Of a DNA stretch of 64,000 bases, positions 1 through 14,100 are shown piece after piece. Under the pieces are notes generated by a model that saw nothing but the letters and a program-made list of their open reading frames with translations, ran no database searches and had not been told where the DNA came from. Position 1 is the first letter of the stretch, and each line of letters begins with the position of its first letter. Source of the stretch: Niebla homalea. Its lineage: Eukaryota > Ascomycota > Lecanoromycetes > Lecanorales > Ramalinaceae. The stretch covers positions 310,001 to 374,000 of the forward strand of contig JAHGAU010000013.1 in NCBI GenBank assembly GCA_019925105.1, in the 5' to 3' direction. The position numbers and the translations under genes were made by a program.

Positions 1-3000
1 TCTTTATAAGTCGGTTTATTTCTTTTTTAAAATATAATAAAAGTTATATTAAATATATTATAAGGAATATAATATTATTAATTAATAAAATCCGTTTAAC
101 GTTTAAGGCTTATTCCCTTAATAGTCCGATAATTTATTAAGGTTTTTTCTTTTTCTTAATTTTCATTTTTCTTTTCGGTTTCCCCTTTATTTACTTTTTA
201 ATTTATATAAGTTTAACTCCTTCTTTTAAATCATTATCTTTAACTTATTGTTACTTCGCGGCTATATTTATTACTATACTTACTTTATAATTAACGTCCT
301 TATTAAAAAGGTATCCTTCCTTTACGGTAATAACTTTATAATTAAAGTTATTAATAACTTTTTTATTATTGACTTTATTAAGGATTTTTCTTTTTTCCTA
401 TATAATTAAGGCGATAATTATTACGTTTATTAATATATTTAATTAATCGGTAAGCGGTACGGTTATAAGTAATAATAATAATCGGTAATCCGTATCGTGA
501 TGGCCGTTTTTACGGTTTTAATTTTTCTTTTATATATATTTCCTTTCGTTAAAGCTTACGTTACCTCCGTTATATTTTTATTTATAGCTTATATATTCTT
601 CCGTTAAGAATATATTATAATACTTATAATAAATAAAATATAATCTTATATTAAACGATTTAAAGTTATTAATATAAAAGTTTTTAAATTTAGCCGGATC
701 GAATAATCTTAAAATAAATTAATTATTTCCTTTGGTATTTTAATTAATATATAAATTTTATTAATAATTTTACGGCTTTTAATTCGTATTTTCCGCTTAA
801 TTATTAATATTTTATTAAAATAAATTTTAAAGTCGGTTTTAATACTTAAATTATTAAAATAATATTACTTACGGTAATTATATTAACGCTATTTATATTA
901 TTAAAACGTTTTAAAGCCTCTTATTTATACGATTCTAAAGGTATTTAATTTATTGCGTTCCTTTTATTTATAATATTTATATAATTCCATTATAATTAAT
1001 ATATATTAAATTTATTTTTAACATAGCTTCTTAAAGGTCTCCGTTTATATAACTTAATTAATTTATAAATATTTAAACTTTAAGATTTGCCTTTTTATCC
1101 TTTTTTTCCTTTTTAAGCTTCTGCTTTTTTTTTATTCCTTTTATAACCCGTTTTATTTTAAAGTATACTTTATAGAAATTAAGCTCTTTATATATATCCT
1201 TTATTAAACGTTTACGGAGCTCTATATCCGTTAAATTATTCTTAAAACGATTAATTACGTTTTTTAATATATATTTAATTATTTTATTTATCGTATTCTC
1301 CGGCTTTCCGGGTTTAATATCCTTTTTGCTTAAATTATATATAATATAAAGTATATATTTATAGTAATTAAAAATAAAATTAATTCCTTAAGATAGTACT
1401 TTAATATTATTTACCGTTTACTTTATAAAGTCGTTAAGATTTAATTTTAAGAATTCTTAACTTAATAGTTTTTAAAAGTTCTTTATATTTTCCTTTATAA
1501 TATTATTTATTATTTTATCCGTAAATAAAACTTTAATTTCTGGCTACTTAATTCAATACGTTATATCTCCTTTAAGTTTTATATTTATTATATTTATCTA
1601 CTAATTAAAAGAAGTATTTCTCCCAATCTTTTTTTATATATTATAGATTTATTTTTATATATTATTTAATCTATTTTCCTATTTATTTAATTTTTTTAAT
1701 TTATAGAATAATGTTTTAATCCCGGGTTATATTATAATTCTTTATTATAAAATTTCCGATAATTTTAAGGTAAAAATTAAGATTATTAATAATATTATAA
1801 AGTCTTCTTTTATATTTAATTTTACTATTATTATTAAAAAAGATATTTAAAATTATCCAAGTACTTCCTTTATTTCATATATATTAATTAATTCCTTTTT
1901 AAATTTAAATGATTAAGAAATTCTTAATAATATTTTATTATTTCTTAAGGAAAGATTAATAAGGTTTATTATTAAGTGGTCCTCGATAATACCTATAATT
2001 ATTAATAAATACGGGATAACCCCGTAATTTATACGAATTTATCCTAATTTTCTCTATTTTTTATTTAATATAAAGTAAAAAAGCATATACTTTTTTTAAT
2101 AAAGGAAATAAAATAATAATAAAAAAGGCAATAATACCGTAATTAATTCTTTGGTTTATATAATAATATTTAACTTTATTTTTCTTATTTTAAGGATATT
2201 AAGATATATATAAAATAAAATATTTTATCGTTAATATATTATTAATATTAATAAGGGTATTTTAAGGAAAGGTATTTACGGTTACTCCGAGTAACTATAT
2301 TTTTTTTTATTTTTTTTTACTTTTTTATTTTTTAAAAAAAAGGTTAGGTTAATATATAATCGTATAACGTTAATAGGGGTCCTTTTGGTCTTTTAGGTTA
2401 TTATATAAGTATATATAAATTATATTTTATTATAAGTCTGTATTTCCTTTTTAGATTAAAGTAAGTTTTAATTATTTATTTTAATTTTTTTTACCTTTTA
2501 TATAAGAAGGTTTTAAGGAGGGTACCGTTAGATTAAGTAAGTTTTATATCGGTAACCGCTATAAGTTACTATTAATATTCTTAATATATATATAATACGA
2601 TTATTATTATAAGTATATTTATCTTTATTCTTTTTTATTAATTTTTTTGATTAATTTTATTACTTATTTCTTTTTATTATTTACTCTTTTAATCTACTTT
2701 TTAGCTTTTTAATTCTTAATTACTCAATTTATAATTTAAAATAAAAGGCTTATTACGTCCGGTTAGTATATTATGTGGTTTATGGTTATTTCCCAGGAAT
2801 TCTAAAGACCGGTCTAAACCTCCGTAAGTGGTTTAGAACCTGGTTATTATTTAAGTAACTTTTAGTTTAATAATTTACGTTTTAATAAAAGGTATTTCTT
2901 TAAGAAGTATATATAATTATTTAAGCCTTATTAAGGAATTTTATTTTTATTACTTTTATCGTTAAGATATATAGTTTGGTTTAATTATTCCGATAGCTAT

Positions 3001-3164
3001 TAAGGAGTCTTATATATTCATTAATATTAAGGTATTTAATATTACTTATAAGTCTTAAAAGATCGCTTACCCGGTATAAAATAATCTTTAAGATTAATTT
3101 TATGTCTCTAAAGAATATATATAATATTCCGAATTAAATTAAGGAGTTTTATTTATAATAAATA

Positions 3165-3233
3165 AGTTAATTACTCAGAATCGTTTTACAAGATTTATAG
3201 TTTAATTACTCGGGATAATTTAATAAGACTTAT
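3165..3233. repeat. Two degenerate tandem units of about 35 bp
   Basis: Two adjacent units of 34 and 35 bp, at 3,165-3,198 and 3,199-3,233, both start with AGTT(T)AATTACTC and end in GA(T/C)TTAT. The match is imperfect and the DNA is low in complexity, so this may be a minor local duplication inside the RIP-degraded block. Confidence 0.3.
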
Positions 3234-4097
3234 AATTTAGTTAGGTTCGGTCGCTTATATTAACTTAACGAATCTTATATTTCGGTTATTACGGTTGTTA
3301 ATCACTAGATGGTAATTTTACGTTATCCAGGGTAATTAAATTTTTTTATTTTTTTATTTAAATTATTTTAGTTTCTTCCGTTTTAAAAAAGCGGCTTATA
3401 TTAGTATATAAGTCGTAATTTCCTTAACGATAATCTAGAATATCCGGTAATATATATAATTATTTCCTAATTAAGGTTTAAGCCCGTCGTTAATATAAAG
3501 GGTATTATTATCCTTTTATAATTAAAGCGCTTTAAAAAAGCTATTTTTTTTTTATTTCTTAATTTCTAATAACTAATAATTAATTAATAAATATTAATAG
3601 TATTTTACCGATACGTATAAACGGGGTCCACGTATTGATTAAGGGTAATAATAAGAATATCTGAATAAGGGTACCTGGAAAAGGGTTACTTAAATACCCT
3701 TATTTTTCTCGATTTTAATATTTATTTAATAAGTAAATAATAATTAAAAATGTTCTGTGAATATATATAAATCCATAATTTATTACTCTCGTTATATATA
3801 TATAATATAATAATAATAAAGGTCAGTTTTTTATAGTATCTTTATAATTTTTACTGCCGTTAATTAAGGAAAAAGCACGGTAAATTATTTATAATTAAAT
3901 TATATAATTAAACCGAATTTTTTAATATATATAAATAAATAAAAGCCTTCTTAAAACCATTAGAAAAAAAAAAAAAAAAAAAAAAAGTAATAAAATAATA
4001 AATAATAATAGAATATAATTGAAGATAGGCCGTAGCCCTTATATAAGTTGGTAAGGTATAGGTTTCTTACTATAGTAATCCGTTATCCCTTCTCCTT

Positions 4098-4216
4098 TTA
4101 AAGTATATATGAATCGATTCTACCCTTAGTTAGCCCTTTTGGTGTTTCCATTCCTTCATGTACCCATCCGCAAGTTTGGTGTCTTCCATGCTCTCCCCCT
4201 TTCCAGACTTTTTCTA
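4098..4216. other. Island with little RIP inside the AT-rich block
   Basis: About 120 bases keep normal base composition and many CpA/TpG dinucleotides (for example TTGGTGTTTCCATTCCTTCA), in contrast to the saturated flanks. A short minus-strand frame runs through it, but its upstream part is plain AT-rich RIP sequence and I recognise no domain. It could be a fragment inserted after RIP ended, or a piece not duplicated elsewhere and so not targeted. Confidence 0.45.
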
Positions 4217-4304
4217 TAATATATATAAAAATAATAAACTTATAAAAAGTATATATAAATATTATTATATAAAAGAGATAAAGCCTATGTTTCATTTCTT
4301 TTAT

Positions 4305-6509
4305 AACGTTTAAAGCTTTTATAATATTAAGGTACCGATCCCCGGAATAATATCTTTTAAGTATTACTTATCCGTTATTAATAAGGTTATAAAGTAATCG
4401 AATTTTATTTTATTAATAATAAAAACCGAGGTAATTAATTAAGTTTTATTTATTATTAACGTATTTAATCGTAAGGAAAATAATATTATTATTAAATACG
4501 TTTATATTAATAATATAAAGGAATTTTAAGCCTTTAAAGCGGTCGTTAAAGAACGTAATATTATTATAGAATATATTATATATTATATATTTAAATAGAA
4601 TGGCGTAACCGAACGGTTTAATTAAATAATTATAACGATAATCTGGTATATAATATATTATATTGGGTTATTAAATAAATTTTAAGTTTTTACGGTTATA
4701 TATATTAATTAATTAAGATAAAAACTTTTATTTATAAAGAAAATAAACCCTTTTAAAAGGTAAATAAAAGTAAAACTTCTTATTAAAAATAAAAGGATAT
4801 TTAAAATATTATATAAAATAAATATACTTAAAAAGATAAAACGATTAAAATTAAATAAAATTATTACCGATAATATTTACTTAAGAACTATATTAAGTTT
4901 ATAATTATACGTTTATATACCTTATAAAAGGAATATAGAAATCGTTATAAATTTAAAGGTTTTTAATAAGAAAACGGTAATATACTTATTATTATAGTTC
5001 GTTATTAAAAATATATTACCGGCCTTAAAGTTAATAACTTTTATTAATAATAATACGGCTTATTATAAGGGTAAATACGTATCGGACGGGTTTAAAAGAC
5101 TTAATAAAAATTAATTTATATTAATTTATATTTACTTAATTCCTTAAAACGAAAAAAAAAAAAATTATAATATAAATCCCGTAAATCTTAACCTCCTTTA
5201 AATTAATAATAAGGTTTTTAATTAAATAAAGTAAAATAAAAAGGAGATATTATTAAAAATCTATAAAGTAATAAACGGAACGTTTACTTAAAGGGAGAAT
5301 TTAAGAAAACTTATTAAAGACCTTAAAAACGTTAAAAATCCTATAAATCGTAAAAATTATAATAATAATAAGGCTTTTAATTTATTTTTATTAAAGGAAA
5401 TTAACGTTTTTATTTTACTTAAGGATATTTATAATTTTATCCCGGTTTATTAATAAATAAATAAGATTTCATTAATACCGGGATATACTCCGGAAGATAA
5501 AATAAATATAAATAATAACGTTAATAATAAATTTAAAATTAACCGCTTTTATTAAAATTATTATTATTATAATCCTTATATATTTAATATTAATTTTAAT
5601 AATATTATTTTCGTTATTACGGTTTATATTAATCTACTTATTTATTAATAAGCTATAAATTCCTTAAACCGATTTAAATAAATTAAAACTATTAATAAAG
5701 AAATTATAAGTTTATTATTAAATAATATTTAAAAGTTTATAAATAAATTAAAGGATTATAAGTTTATTAACTTTAAGTAAATATTTAAGAAAAAATTCTT
5801 TATTTTAAGTTTTATTAATAAATATGAAATAAAGCTTATTATAAAAAATTTTATTTAAAAGTAAAATATTTATTATAAAGAAACCTTCTTATTTACTTTA
5901 AGGTATAAGTTGCTTTATTTACTTTTAATACTTATAGTTATTTATGGATTTTAATTATAATTCTTAAACGTCGTTATTATATATTTAAATAATAATTTAA
6001 AAAAAAAATTCTATATAAATATCTTTAAAAATATTTTAATAACTTAATAAAATACCGGTAAATATCTCCGCTTACTTAAAGGTCTTTATAGGCTTAAATA
6101 ATTAAGAAAGATTTAAATTAAGAAATTTTAATTATAATTTTATAAATTTAGTTTTATCTTTATTTAAGCTGATTTATACGTTTTTATTAAGAAGTTTAAA
6201 TAAAAAACGTATTTAATAACTTTTTATATTAATAATATCGTTATTATTATTAAAAGCTTAAAGATTTACAAATAAATAAAAGATTATTTAACTTTAATAT
6301 TTAAATTTATTAAAAAAGGTTTATTAAAAGTAATCCTCGGGATATAAGTCTTTTAAAATAATAATATTATAATTATAAATTAAATAAATTATATTATAAA
6401 CGTCCTTAAAAAATACTATATAATAAATTATAATAATATTAATATTTTAATAAATAAATATAAAAGTATATAAATAATTCAACTTAATAAATAATAAATA
6501 AATTAATAT
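4305..6509 (+). pseudogene. Copia integrase and reverse transcriptase, 5' portion
   Basis: This is the left part of the copia polyprotein. It can be followed in order: integrase core (recognisable by the NGV.ER.N signature), the conserved post-integrase 'LR.FG' region, the RT N-terminus, the LNG.LEEE-like block near 6,000, the GLYGLKQ-like block and the catalytic YVDD region. Catalytic Asp codons have often become Asn, and Gln/Trp codons have become stops, as expected for C-to-T changes on either strand. It cannot encode a functional protein. The last bases (6,495-6,509) form the left copy of a candidate 15 bp target-site duplication. Confidence 0.78.
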
Positions 6510-6559
6510 TGATTGATTGATTGATTTATATTACGGGTCTAGCTAAGCTAATTCCGGCG

Positions 6560-9500
6560 TTCCTTAATACGCGGCCTTTTAACCTTATTAATAACCGTAA
6601 AAACCTAATACTTATAACGTTAAAGTAAAAACCGGCGTTTACCAGGCCTTTACCTTTTATCCTTTAAGGTAAAGGATATTAACGGCCGTTTAAAGAGTAA
6701 TAATTTATTTATATATTTTTTATATTTTAACTCCTTTAAGAAAATCCGTAATATTATAATTATATTTTTATAAAAGTTATTTTTAAACTTATTATTCTTC
6801 CGCTTTTTTATATATTTATATTGCCTTAATTTTATATAATACCTTTAAATATCCTTATTAATATTTACGTATTTAATATATATTTTTTTTATATTATTAT
6901 TATTATTAATTCTTTTAAAGACTTTTAATAAGCGTTTATTATTATATTCTTACGGCTATAAAAAATACTTTCCGGTTTATATAATTAATATAACCGGTTT
7001 CCGCTCCTCTTTTTCTTCTTTAACCGGTAACGGGTTTTCTCCATAAGGTCTTTAATAACCTCGTTTATCTTTATAACAAAGCTAAATTATAATAATAGTC
7101 CGGTAAATATTATAAACCTAACGGCTGCCCGGATACTTCACTTTATAAATAATATTTAGCGGTAATTATAAGTATTAACTTTTACGATAAGTCTTAATAT
7201 CCGGCGTCTATCCGACCCCCGGCATATATAGTAAATAGGAAGTAAATTAAACCGTTTTTGCTTATTTAGAGTTAAATCGTTAATACGTTATTACCTTTCT
7301 TTATAATATTATAACGGCGGAAATACTTATTAATAATCTTTTTATCGTTAAAAATTAAGTAATAATAATCTTAAAATATAAAGTCCCTATATTTCCGTTA
7401 ATATTTAATTTACTTTATTATAATTTATAAAATAATCATTATAGTTTTTATTCTTTAAATCTTTTTAATCTCGGTCTTTTTTATGCTTAATAAGAGTTTA
7501 TACTTATTTAAGTTAACTTCCGGAATACCGGTAAAATTAATTTTTTTCTTTACTTATTTTTATTTTATTTTAATAAAAAAAAAAAAATAAATATCTTTAA
7601 TTTATTTTTTTTAACTTTAAGCTTATTAAGATTTTAACGGATCTACCCGTTTCCTATTATTATAGTTAAATATATATATTTTTTTAACTTTATTTAAGTA
7701 ATTATTTAATTTAATAAGATTTTAATTAATAATATAAAGACCTTAAACTTTAATACTGGGATAAAAGTTATTTTATAAATACCGTTAATTATTCTTAAAT
7801 ACCAATTCTGGACTTTCTATAATATTTAAATAAACTTTTTCTTATGTCCCGGAATACCCTTAAGTATATATTAAATAATTATAGCGTATATTATAATTAA
7901 CTTTATTATAATTTAATAAATAATCCGGGCTTTTTATAATATAATTCCCTATATTAATACGGCGAAATAAATAAGGTTTTTTTCTTATAAAGTTAATTTT
8001 TTTAAATTTTTCTTATATAATCCTTTTAATTAAATTTTTTATTTATTTAAAAATTAAAAATTTTAATATTAATATCTGGCTTTATTATAACTTAATTTAA
8101 ATTTATTATAATTATTATATTATATAATCTCGGGCTTTTAATTATATAAATAAGTTTATATTTATATAATATAAATTAAATTTTATAAGTTCTTACTTAT
8201 TAAAAATAAACTTTATAAATTTATTTTAATTTTAAATAATTTATACGTATAAAAATATTATAAGTTAAAAAATAAATATTATTAATAAAGCTTTTAACTT
8301 AAACCTTCTATTTTAATTTAATAAGCTTTTTAATTAATAAATTATTAAAAAATAAAAATAATATAAAAAAAATAAATAATCTTTAAAGAATCCTTATTAT
8401 AACGGGCTTTATTAAGCTTATCTTTTATCTTAAGTTAATTAATATAATTTAATTGCTTAAAAAACTTTTTATTTATTTAATTAAGAAAAGTAATATCCCC
8501 TTTTTTTTTAAGTTATATAATAACCTTTAATAATTTATTTTATTAAAAGTATTTATAATATTAAAAGAAAGAAGACTTATAATATACTTTTTCTTATAAC
8601 TTTATATTATATATACGCCGTTAATTAATCTTTTAAGGGCTATTTTTATTATTTAATTTTTCTTTATTTTTATTTATTAATTAAGGAAAAGTCCGTAATT
8701 TTCTATATAATTATTAAGGATCCTTATTATTACCGTTTTTAAGGTTTTCTTTAATATATATAGGAATATAATAAGTTTATAAGACTTTACCTTAAAGTAA
8801 TCCGGTTTAATAAATTTCTTAAGGATAATCGTTTTTATTTTTTTAAATTTACGTAAATAATAATTAATATTAAAATATACTTAAAAAAGGTAAGTCAAAA
8901 CCTTTTTAAAAGGTAAAGTTATTATTATTAAGAATCTATTAAGAATCTTATTTAATCCCGGGGCTTTATTTTTCTTTAATTTATTAATTATTTTAATTAT
9001 TATATCTTATATTATTATTTTATTTATTAATATAAGGTTAAAATATAAAACGTTGTCGATATTATTTAAGTTAACTTTTAACGGAAAGGGAAAAAATGTT
9101 CTTTTAAGGACCTTAATCTTACCGTTAAAGGTATTAATTAATATATTATTAAGTTTTTTAAAAAATAAAAATTTAAAAATAAGCTTTGGTTTTCTACTTT
9201 ATTCTTTATTATATTTTATTAACTTTTAAATATTATAAAATAAAATTATTAAATTATATACCGTAAATTAAAAATATATTTACTTAACCTTTTTAATAAT
9301 CTTCTTTTTTTCTTCTTAAATAACCCTTAATTAATTAAATATCTTTTAATTTTTATATTTAAAAGTTTATTTAATTAATTTTTTCATTTTTATAATCCTA
9401 ATTATATATTTTTTATTTTAATAAATTTTAACTTTTTAAAAGGGTTTTATTATCAAAATAATTTTATTGATTATTTTATTTAATACTTTTATTATTCGCT

Positions 9501-11050
9501 TTATAAAAAGGTTGATCCGGTCCCTATTATTTAATTAAGGAAGGTCCGTAAATTATATTATTATTTCCCCCGTTTTTATATAAACTTTTATTTCTTTAAC
9601 CGTTTTTTATATTTTTCTTACCGGTAATAATATGGTTATATTAACGGTTTAATCCAGGGTTATTTATATTAATATATAATTTAAGTTATATTTTAAGTCT
9701 TTTTATAGCTTATATATTACGACCGCGTTAATAACCTTTTCTATATTAAAAATTAAATTAATTATTATTTTAAATTTATAATTCTTTTACGTAATAGTTT
9801 TTTATAATATTAATAATAAAAAGTTAGCTTAAATAATAATTATTAATAAATTATCCGATTTAACGTAATTTATTATATATCCTTTTTCGTTTTATATATA
9901 ATAATATAAGTTAAAATCTTTAAATAATATATATTTATTTAAAGTAATTAAGATTTCTTTAAATAATAATATTATAAAAAATTTTTCTTTATTAACCGGC
10001 GGCGGATTATATATATTATAGATATTAAGGTCGCCTTTTAAGTCTTTTTCCTTTATAATATAAAGTATATAAAGGTTTTTATTATAATAAATAATATCTT
10101 AATTATTTATATTAAGCCGCTTATTTATAAAGAAATATATTTTAATTATTTTATCCCCCTTAAAGGTTAAGTAAAACCTTTCCCCCGGATTAATAAATAA
10201 ATATATATATAAATTATATAATAATTCCTATATTATTATAATATTAACGTTTTCGATTTTTTTAAACTTAAATATTAATATTATAGCTTTAATTCCCTTA
10301 TTACGGATATTATATTATATTATTCTTAAAAATATTAATATATTATATATTAACCTTTATAAAGGTTCTTTTTTTTATATTTATTTAAATTATAGATTTC
10401 TTATTAAAGTTAAGCGTTTTTTAATTTAATATTTTCCCGGTTATTATTAAAGACGTAAAATAACCGGCTTTTAAAGTTAAGATTATAAAAAGTTTTCTCT
10501 TTTTTACCGTTATTTACCCTTTATTATTTAATTAATTAAGTTTACGTTTTAAAACTACTTTTAATTAATTTATTAAATTAATTTTATACGTATTATATCG
10601 TTAGATTTTCACGGTTATTTAAGTTTCCTTATATTTAATTTTTTTAGCTCTTATTATATATTTAAAATCCTATATTAAATATCTTTCCTTATTATATATA
10701 ACGTATTTAAGCGTACTTTTTATAAATCCCTTAATTACCAGCTTTATATACTTATAAATATTATAACTTTTAATATAAACCATATATTTTATAATATTAA
10801 AATATTTTATAATAATATATTTATAGCTTTAATACTTAAAATATTAATAAATATTAATTATTTTATTCTATAATTAAATTATCTTAAGAGATCCCCCTTT
10901 AATAATCCCTTTATTTAAGACGTTATTATATATTTTTATTAATATTACGCTTAATATAATAATAAAATATTTCTTTATATATTTTAAGAAATTAAGTTTT
11001 TTTATTACCGGCGGAAATTTATAATTAATAATCTTAAGCTTTAAATAAAA
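6560..11050 (-). pseudogene. LINE copy 1 ORF2 (endonuclease/reverse transcriptase) remnant
   Basis: The sequence runs parallel to LINE copy 2 (11,160-15,690) over its whole length with many RIP-type differences. Reverse transcriptase signatures are visible on the minus strand: a decayed PQGS.ISP block near 8,375-8,410, followed downstream by the F(V/A)DD box, now FINN, near 8,262-8,295. Stops are frequent. The endonuclease and RNase H portions are inferred from length and position, not read directly. Confidence 0.7.
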
Positions 11051-11159
11051 AATTATATTCTCCCTTTTTATATTCCTTAACGTAATTTTTTTTTAACTTC
11101 TTTAAAATATTGATTGATTGATTGATTGATTTATATTACGGATCTAGCTAAGCTAATTC

Positions 11160-14100
11160 CGGCGTTCCCTAATACTCGGCCATTTAACCTTATTAATAAC
11201 CGTAAAAAACCCGATATCTATAACGTTAAGAATAAAAACTGGTATCTACCCAGCCTTTACTTACGTTTTAAGGGTTAAAAGTATTTATGGCCGTTTAAAG
11301 AATAAGAATTTATTTATATACCTTTTTTAAGAAAATTTATAATATTATAACCGAATTTATTTAAGGGTTACCTTTAAACTTATTACTTTTCTATTACTTT
11401 ACGGGTTTATTTAATGCTAAAATTTTAGAATTCCGATTATATTATTAAATATCCTTACCGATATGTATATTATTATTACCTTATTCATACGATTCTGCCG
11501 ATTAATATAATATCGTTTTTTACGCCGCCCCGGTATTTATAACCTTTTTAACCCTTTATTAAGTATAATTTTCCCGCCGCTACTTTTTACCCCCGGGTCG
11601 GCGGCGAGGTTTTTTAATTAAGTTTTTAATTACTTCTTTTATTTCCTTAATTAAGCCGAACTATAGTAATAAGCCCGTAATTATTATAAATTTGGCGGCT
11701 GCCTTAATACCTTTTTTATTAATAAGTATTTAACGATAATTATTAATCCTTATTCTTTTAATTAATCCCGGTTTAAGCTCCTTAAATAGTAGATAGGAGA
11801 TTAATACGTATACGGCGTCTTACTTTTATTACCTATATTCGTAATTAACGTTAATCCGGTTACCGGTATATATAATAAAAGGAAGTAAATTAAGCCGTTT
11901 TTACTTATTCAGAGTTAAATTATTAACGTATTATTGCCTTTCCTTATAATCCCGTAATACCGGAGATACTTATTAATAACCTTATCGTTATTTAACGTTA
12001 AATATTATCGCTTTTAAGGGATTAATTTTTTATATTTACGTTAACGCTTTATTTATTTCCTTATAATTTATAGGGTAATCGCCGTTAATTTTACTTTTAT
12101 GGCCTTCTTCTTTTCCGCCGTTTTTACTTTAAATAAAAATTTATATATTCTTATGTTAACTTCTTAAACGTAAATTAAATTAACCTCTTTTTTAACTTAT
12201 TTTAATTTAACTTCTATAAAAGGGATAAGTATTACTTCTTTACGCTTTTTTATTTAAGGCCTTTTATAGTTCTAGTAAATACGTTCGTTTCCTATTAACG
12301 TAATTAAGTTTATACCTTTTTTAAGCCTTATTTAAGCGATTATTTAATTTAGGGCTAGCTTTATTAATAATATAAAAACCTCGGATTTTAATACCGGGAC
12401 GGGAGTTACTTTATATATTTTACTTATTACTTTTAAATATCGGTTTTAAACCTTTTATAATTATTAAATAAGCTTTTTCCTATATTTAGGTATACCTTTA
12501 GGTACGTACCAGATGGCTATTACGTACGTTATCGTAAGCTTTATAACCGCTTAATAAACGGTTCTAGCCTTTTATAAGGTAGCTTTTTACGTTAACGCCG
12601 TAAGGTAAATAAGGCCCCTTTCTTATGAAACTATCTTCTTCTAGACCTTTTTTATATAATCCTTTTAATTTAATTTCTTATTAATTTATAAGTTAAATAC
12701 CTTAATATTAACTTCCGGTTTTACCGCTATATTATTTAAGTTTACTATAATTATTATATTATATAGCTTTAGGCTTTTTATTATATAAATAAGCTTATAT
12801 TTATATAGGGCGAATTAAGCTTTATATATCTTTATTTATTATAAGTAGACTTTATAGGCTTATTTTAGCTTTAAATAATTCGTATAAATAAACGTATTAT
12901 AAGTTAAAAGGTGGATATCGTTAATAAAGCTTTTTACTTAAATCTTTTATTTTAGTTTTATTAAGTCTTTAATAAATAGGCCGTTAAAAAACAGGAATAA
13001 GACTGGGGAAATAAATAACCTTTAAGGAATCTTTATTATTGCGGGCTTTATCGTATTTATCTTTTATTCCAGGTTAATTAACGTTATTTAATTATTTAAA
13101 AACTTTTTATTTAATTCACAAAGAAAAATAAAACCCCCTTTTTCTGTAAATTATATAATAACCTTTAATAATTTATTTTATTAAACGCCCCTATAATATT
13201 TAAAGAAAGAAGACTTATAATATATTTTTTTTTATAACCTTATATTATATATACGCTATTAATTAAGCTTTTAAGAACCGTCTCCGTTAACCGTTTTCTT
13301 TTTATTTTTATTTATTGGTCGGGGAGTAACTTATACCCTTTTACGTAATTATTTAAGATCTTTATAATTACCGTCTTTAAAGCCTTCCTTAACGTATAAA
13401 GGAGTACTATAGGTTTATATGACTTTACCTCCGAGTAATTTAACTTAACCGGCTTCTTAAGGATAATCGTTTTAACCTTTTTAAATTTATAAAAGTAATA
13501 TTTTATATTAAGGTAAGTTTAAAATAAATAAATAAAGACCTTTCTGAATAATAACGTTATTATAAATAAGAACTTATTTAATATACCGTTGGGTCCGGGG
13601 GTTTTATCCTTCTTTAGCTTATTAATCGCCTTAATTATTATCTTTTAAGTTATTACCTTATTTATTATTATTAATTTAGGATATACCGTATTATCGATAT
13701 CTATTAAATTAACTTCCGGTAACGGGGGAAAAAATGCTTTTTTAAGAGCTTTAATCTTACCGTTAAAAGTATTTATTACCGTATTATTTAATCTTTTTAA
13801 GGGTAAAAACTTAAAAATAAGTTTAAGTTTTTTACTCCGTTCTTTACCGTATTTTATTAGCTTTTAAATATTATAAAAGGAAACCGTTAAATTATATATT
13901 ATAGCCCGGAAGTATATTTATTTAATTTTCCGGATAATTCTTTCTTTTTTTTTCTTATATTTCTTTTAGTTATTAAAGCGTTTCCCGGTTTTTATATTTA
14001 ATAGCTTATTTTATAAACGCTTTTACTTTTATAATTACCTTTATATATTTTTCGTTTTAATAAGTTTTAACTCTTTAAGACGGCTTTATTATTAAGATTA

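Larger units (their letters stand above)
1..4300. other. RIP-degraded AT-rich DNA, not assigned
   Basis: This stretch is extremely AT-rich and has no usable reading frame on either strand. CpA and TpG dinucleotides are nearly missing (the first 120 bases have none), while CpG, CpC and TpA remain; this is what RIP of the CpA-to-TpA kind leaves behind. It lies upstream of the copia integrase remnant and may hold the copia gag/protease region, its 5' LTR, or an older unrelated element; I could not recognise any of these. A run of 23 A residues lies at 3,964-3,986. The segment 3,600-3,830 and the island at 4,098-4,216 keep more CpA/TpG than the rest. Confidence 0.75.

Noticed and set aside
4098..4295. 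65-codon minus-strand frame as a small gene
   Set aside because: Half of it is RIP-degraded AT-rich text and no family or splice structure supports it; kept only as an island of unusual composition.
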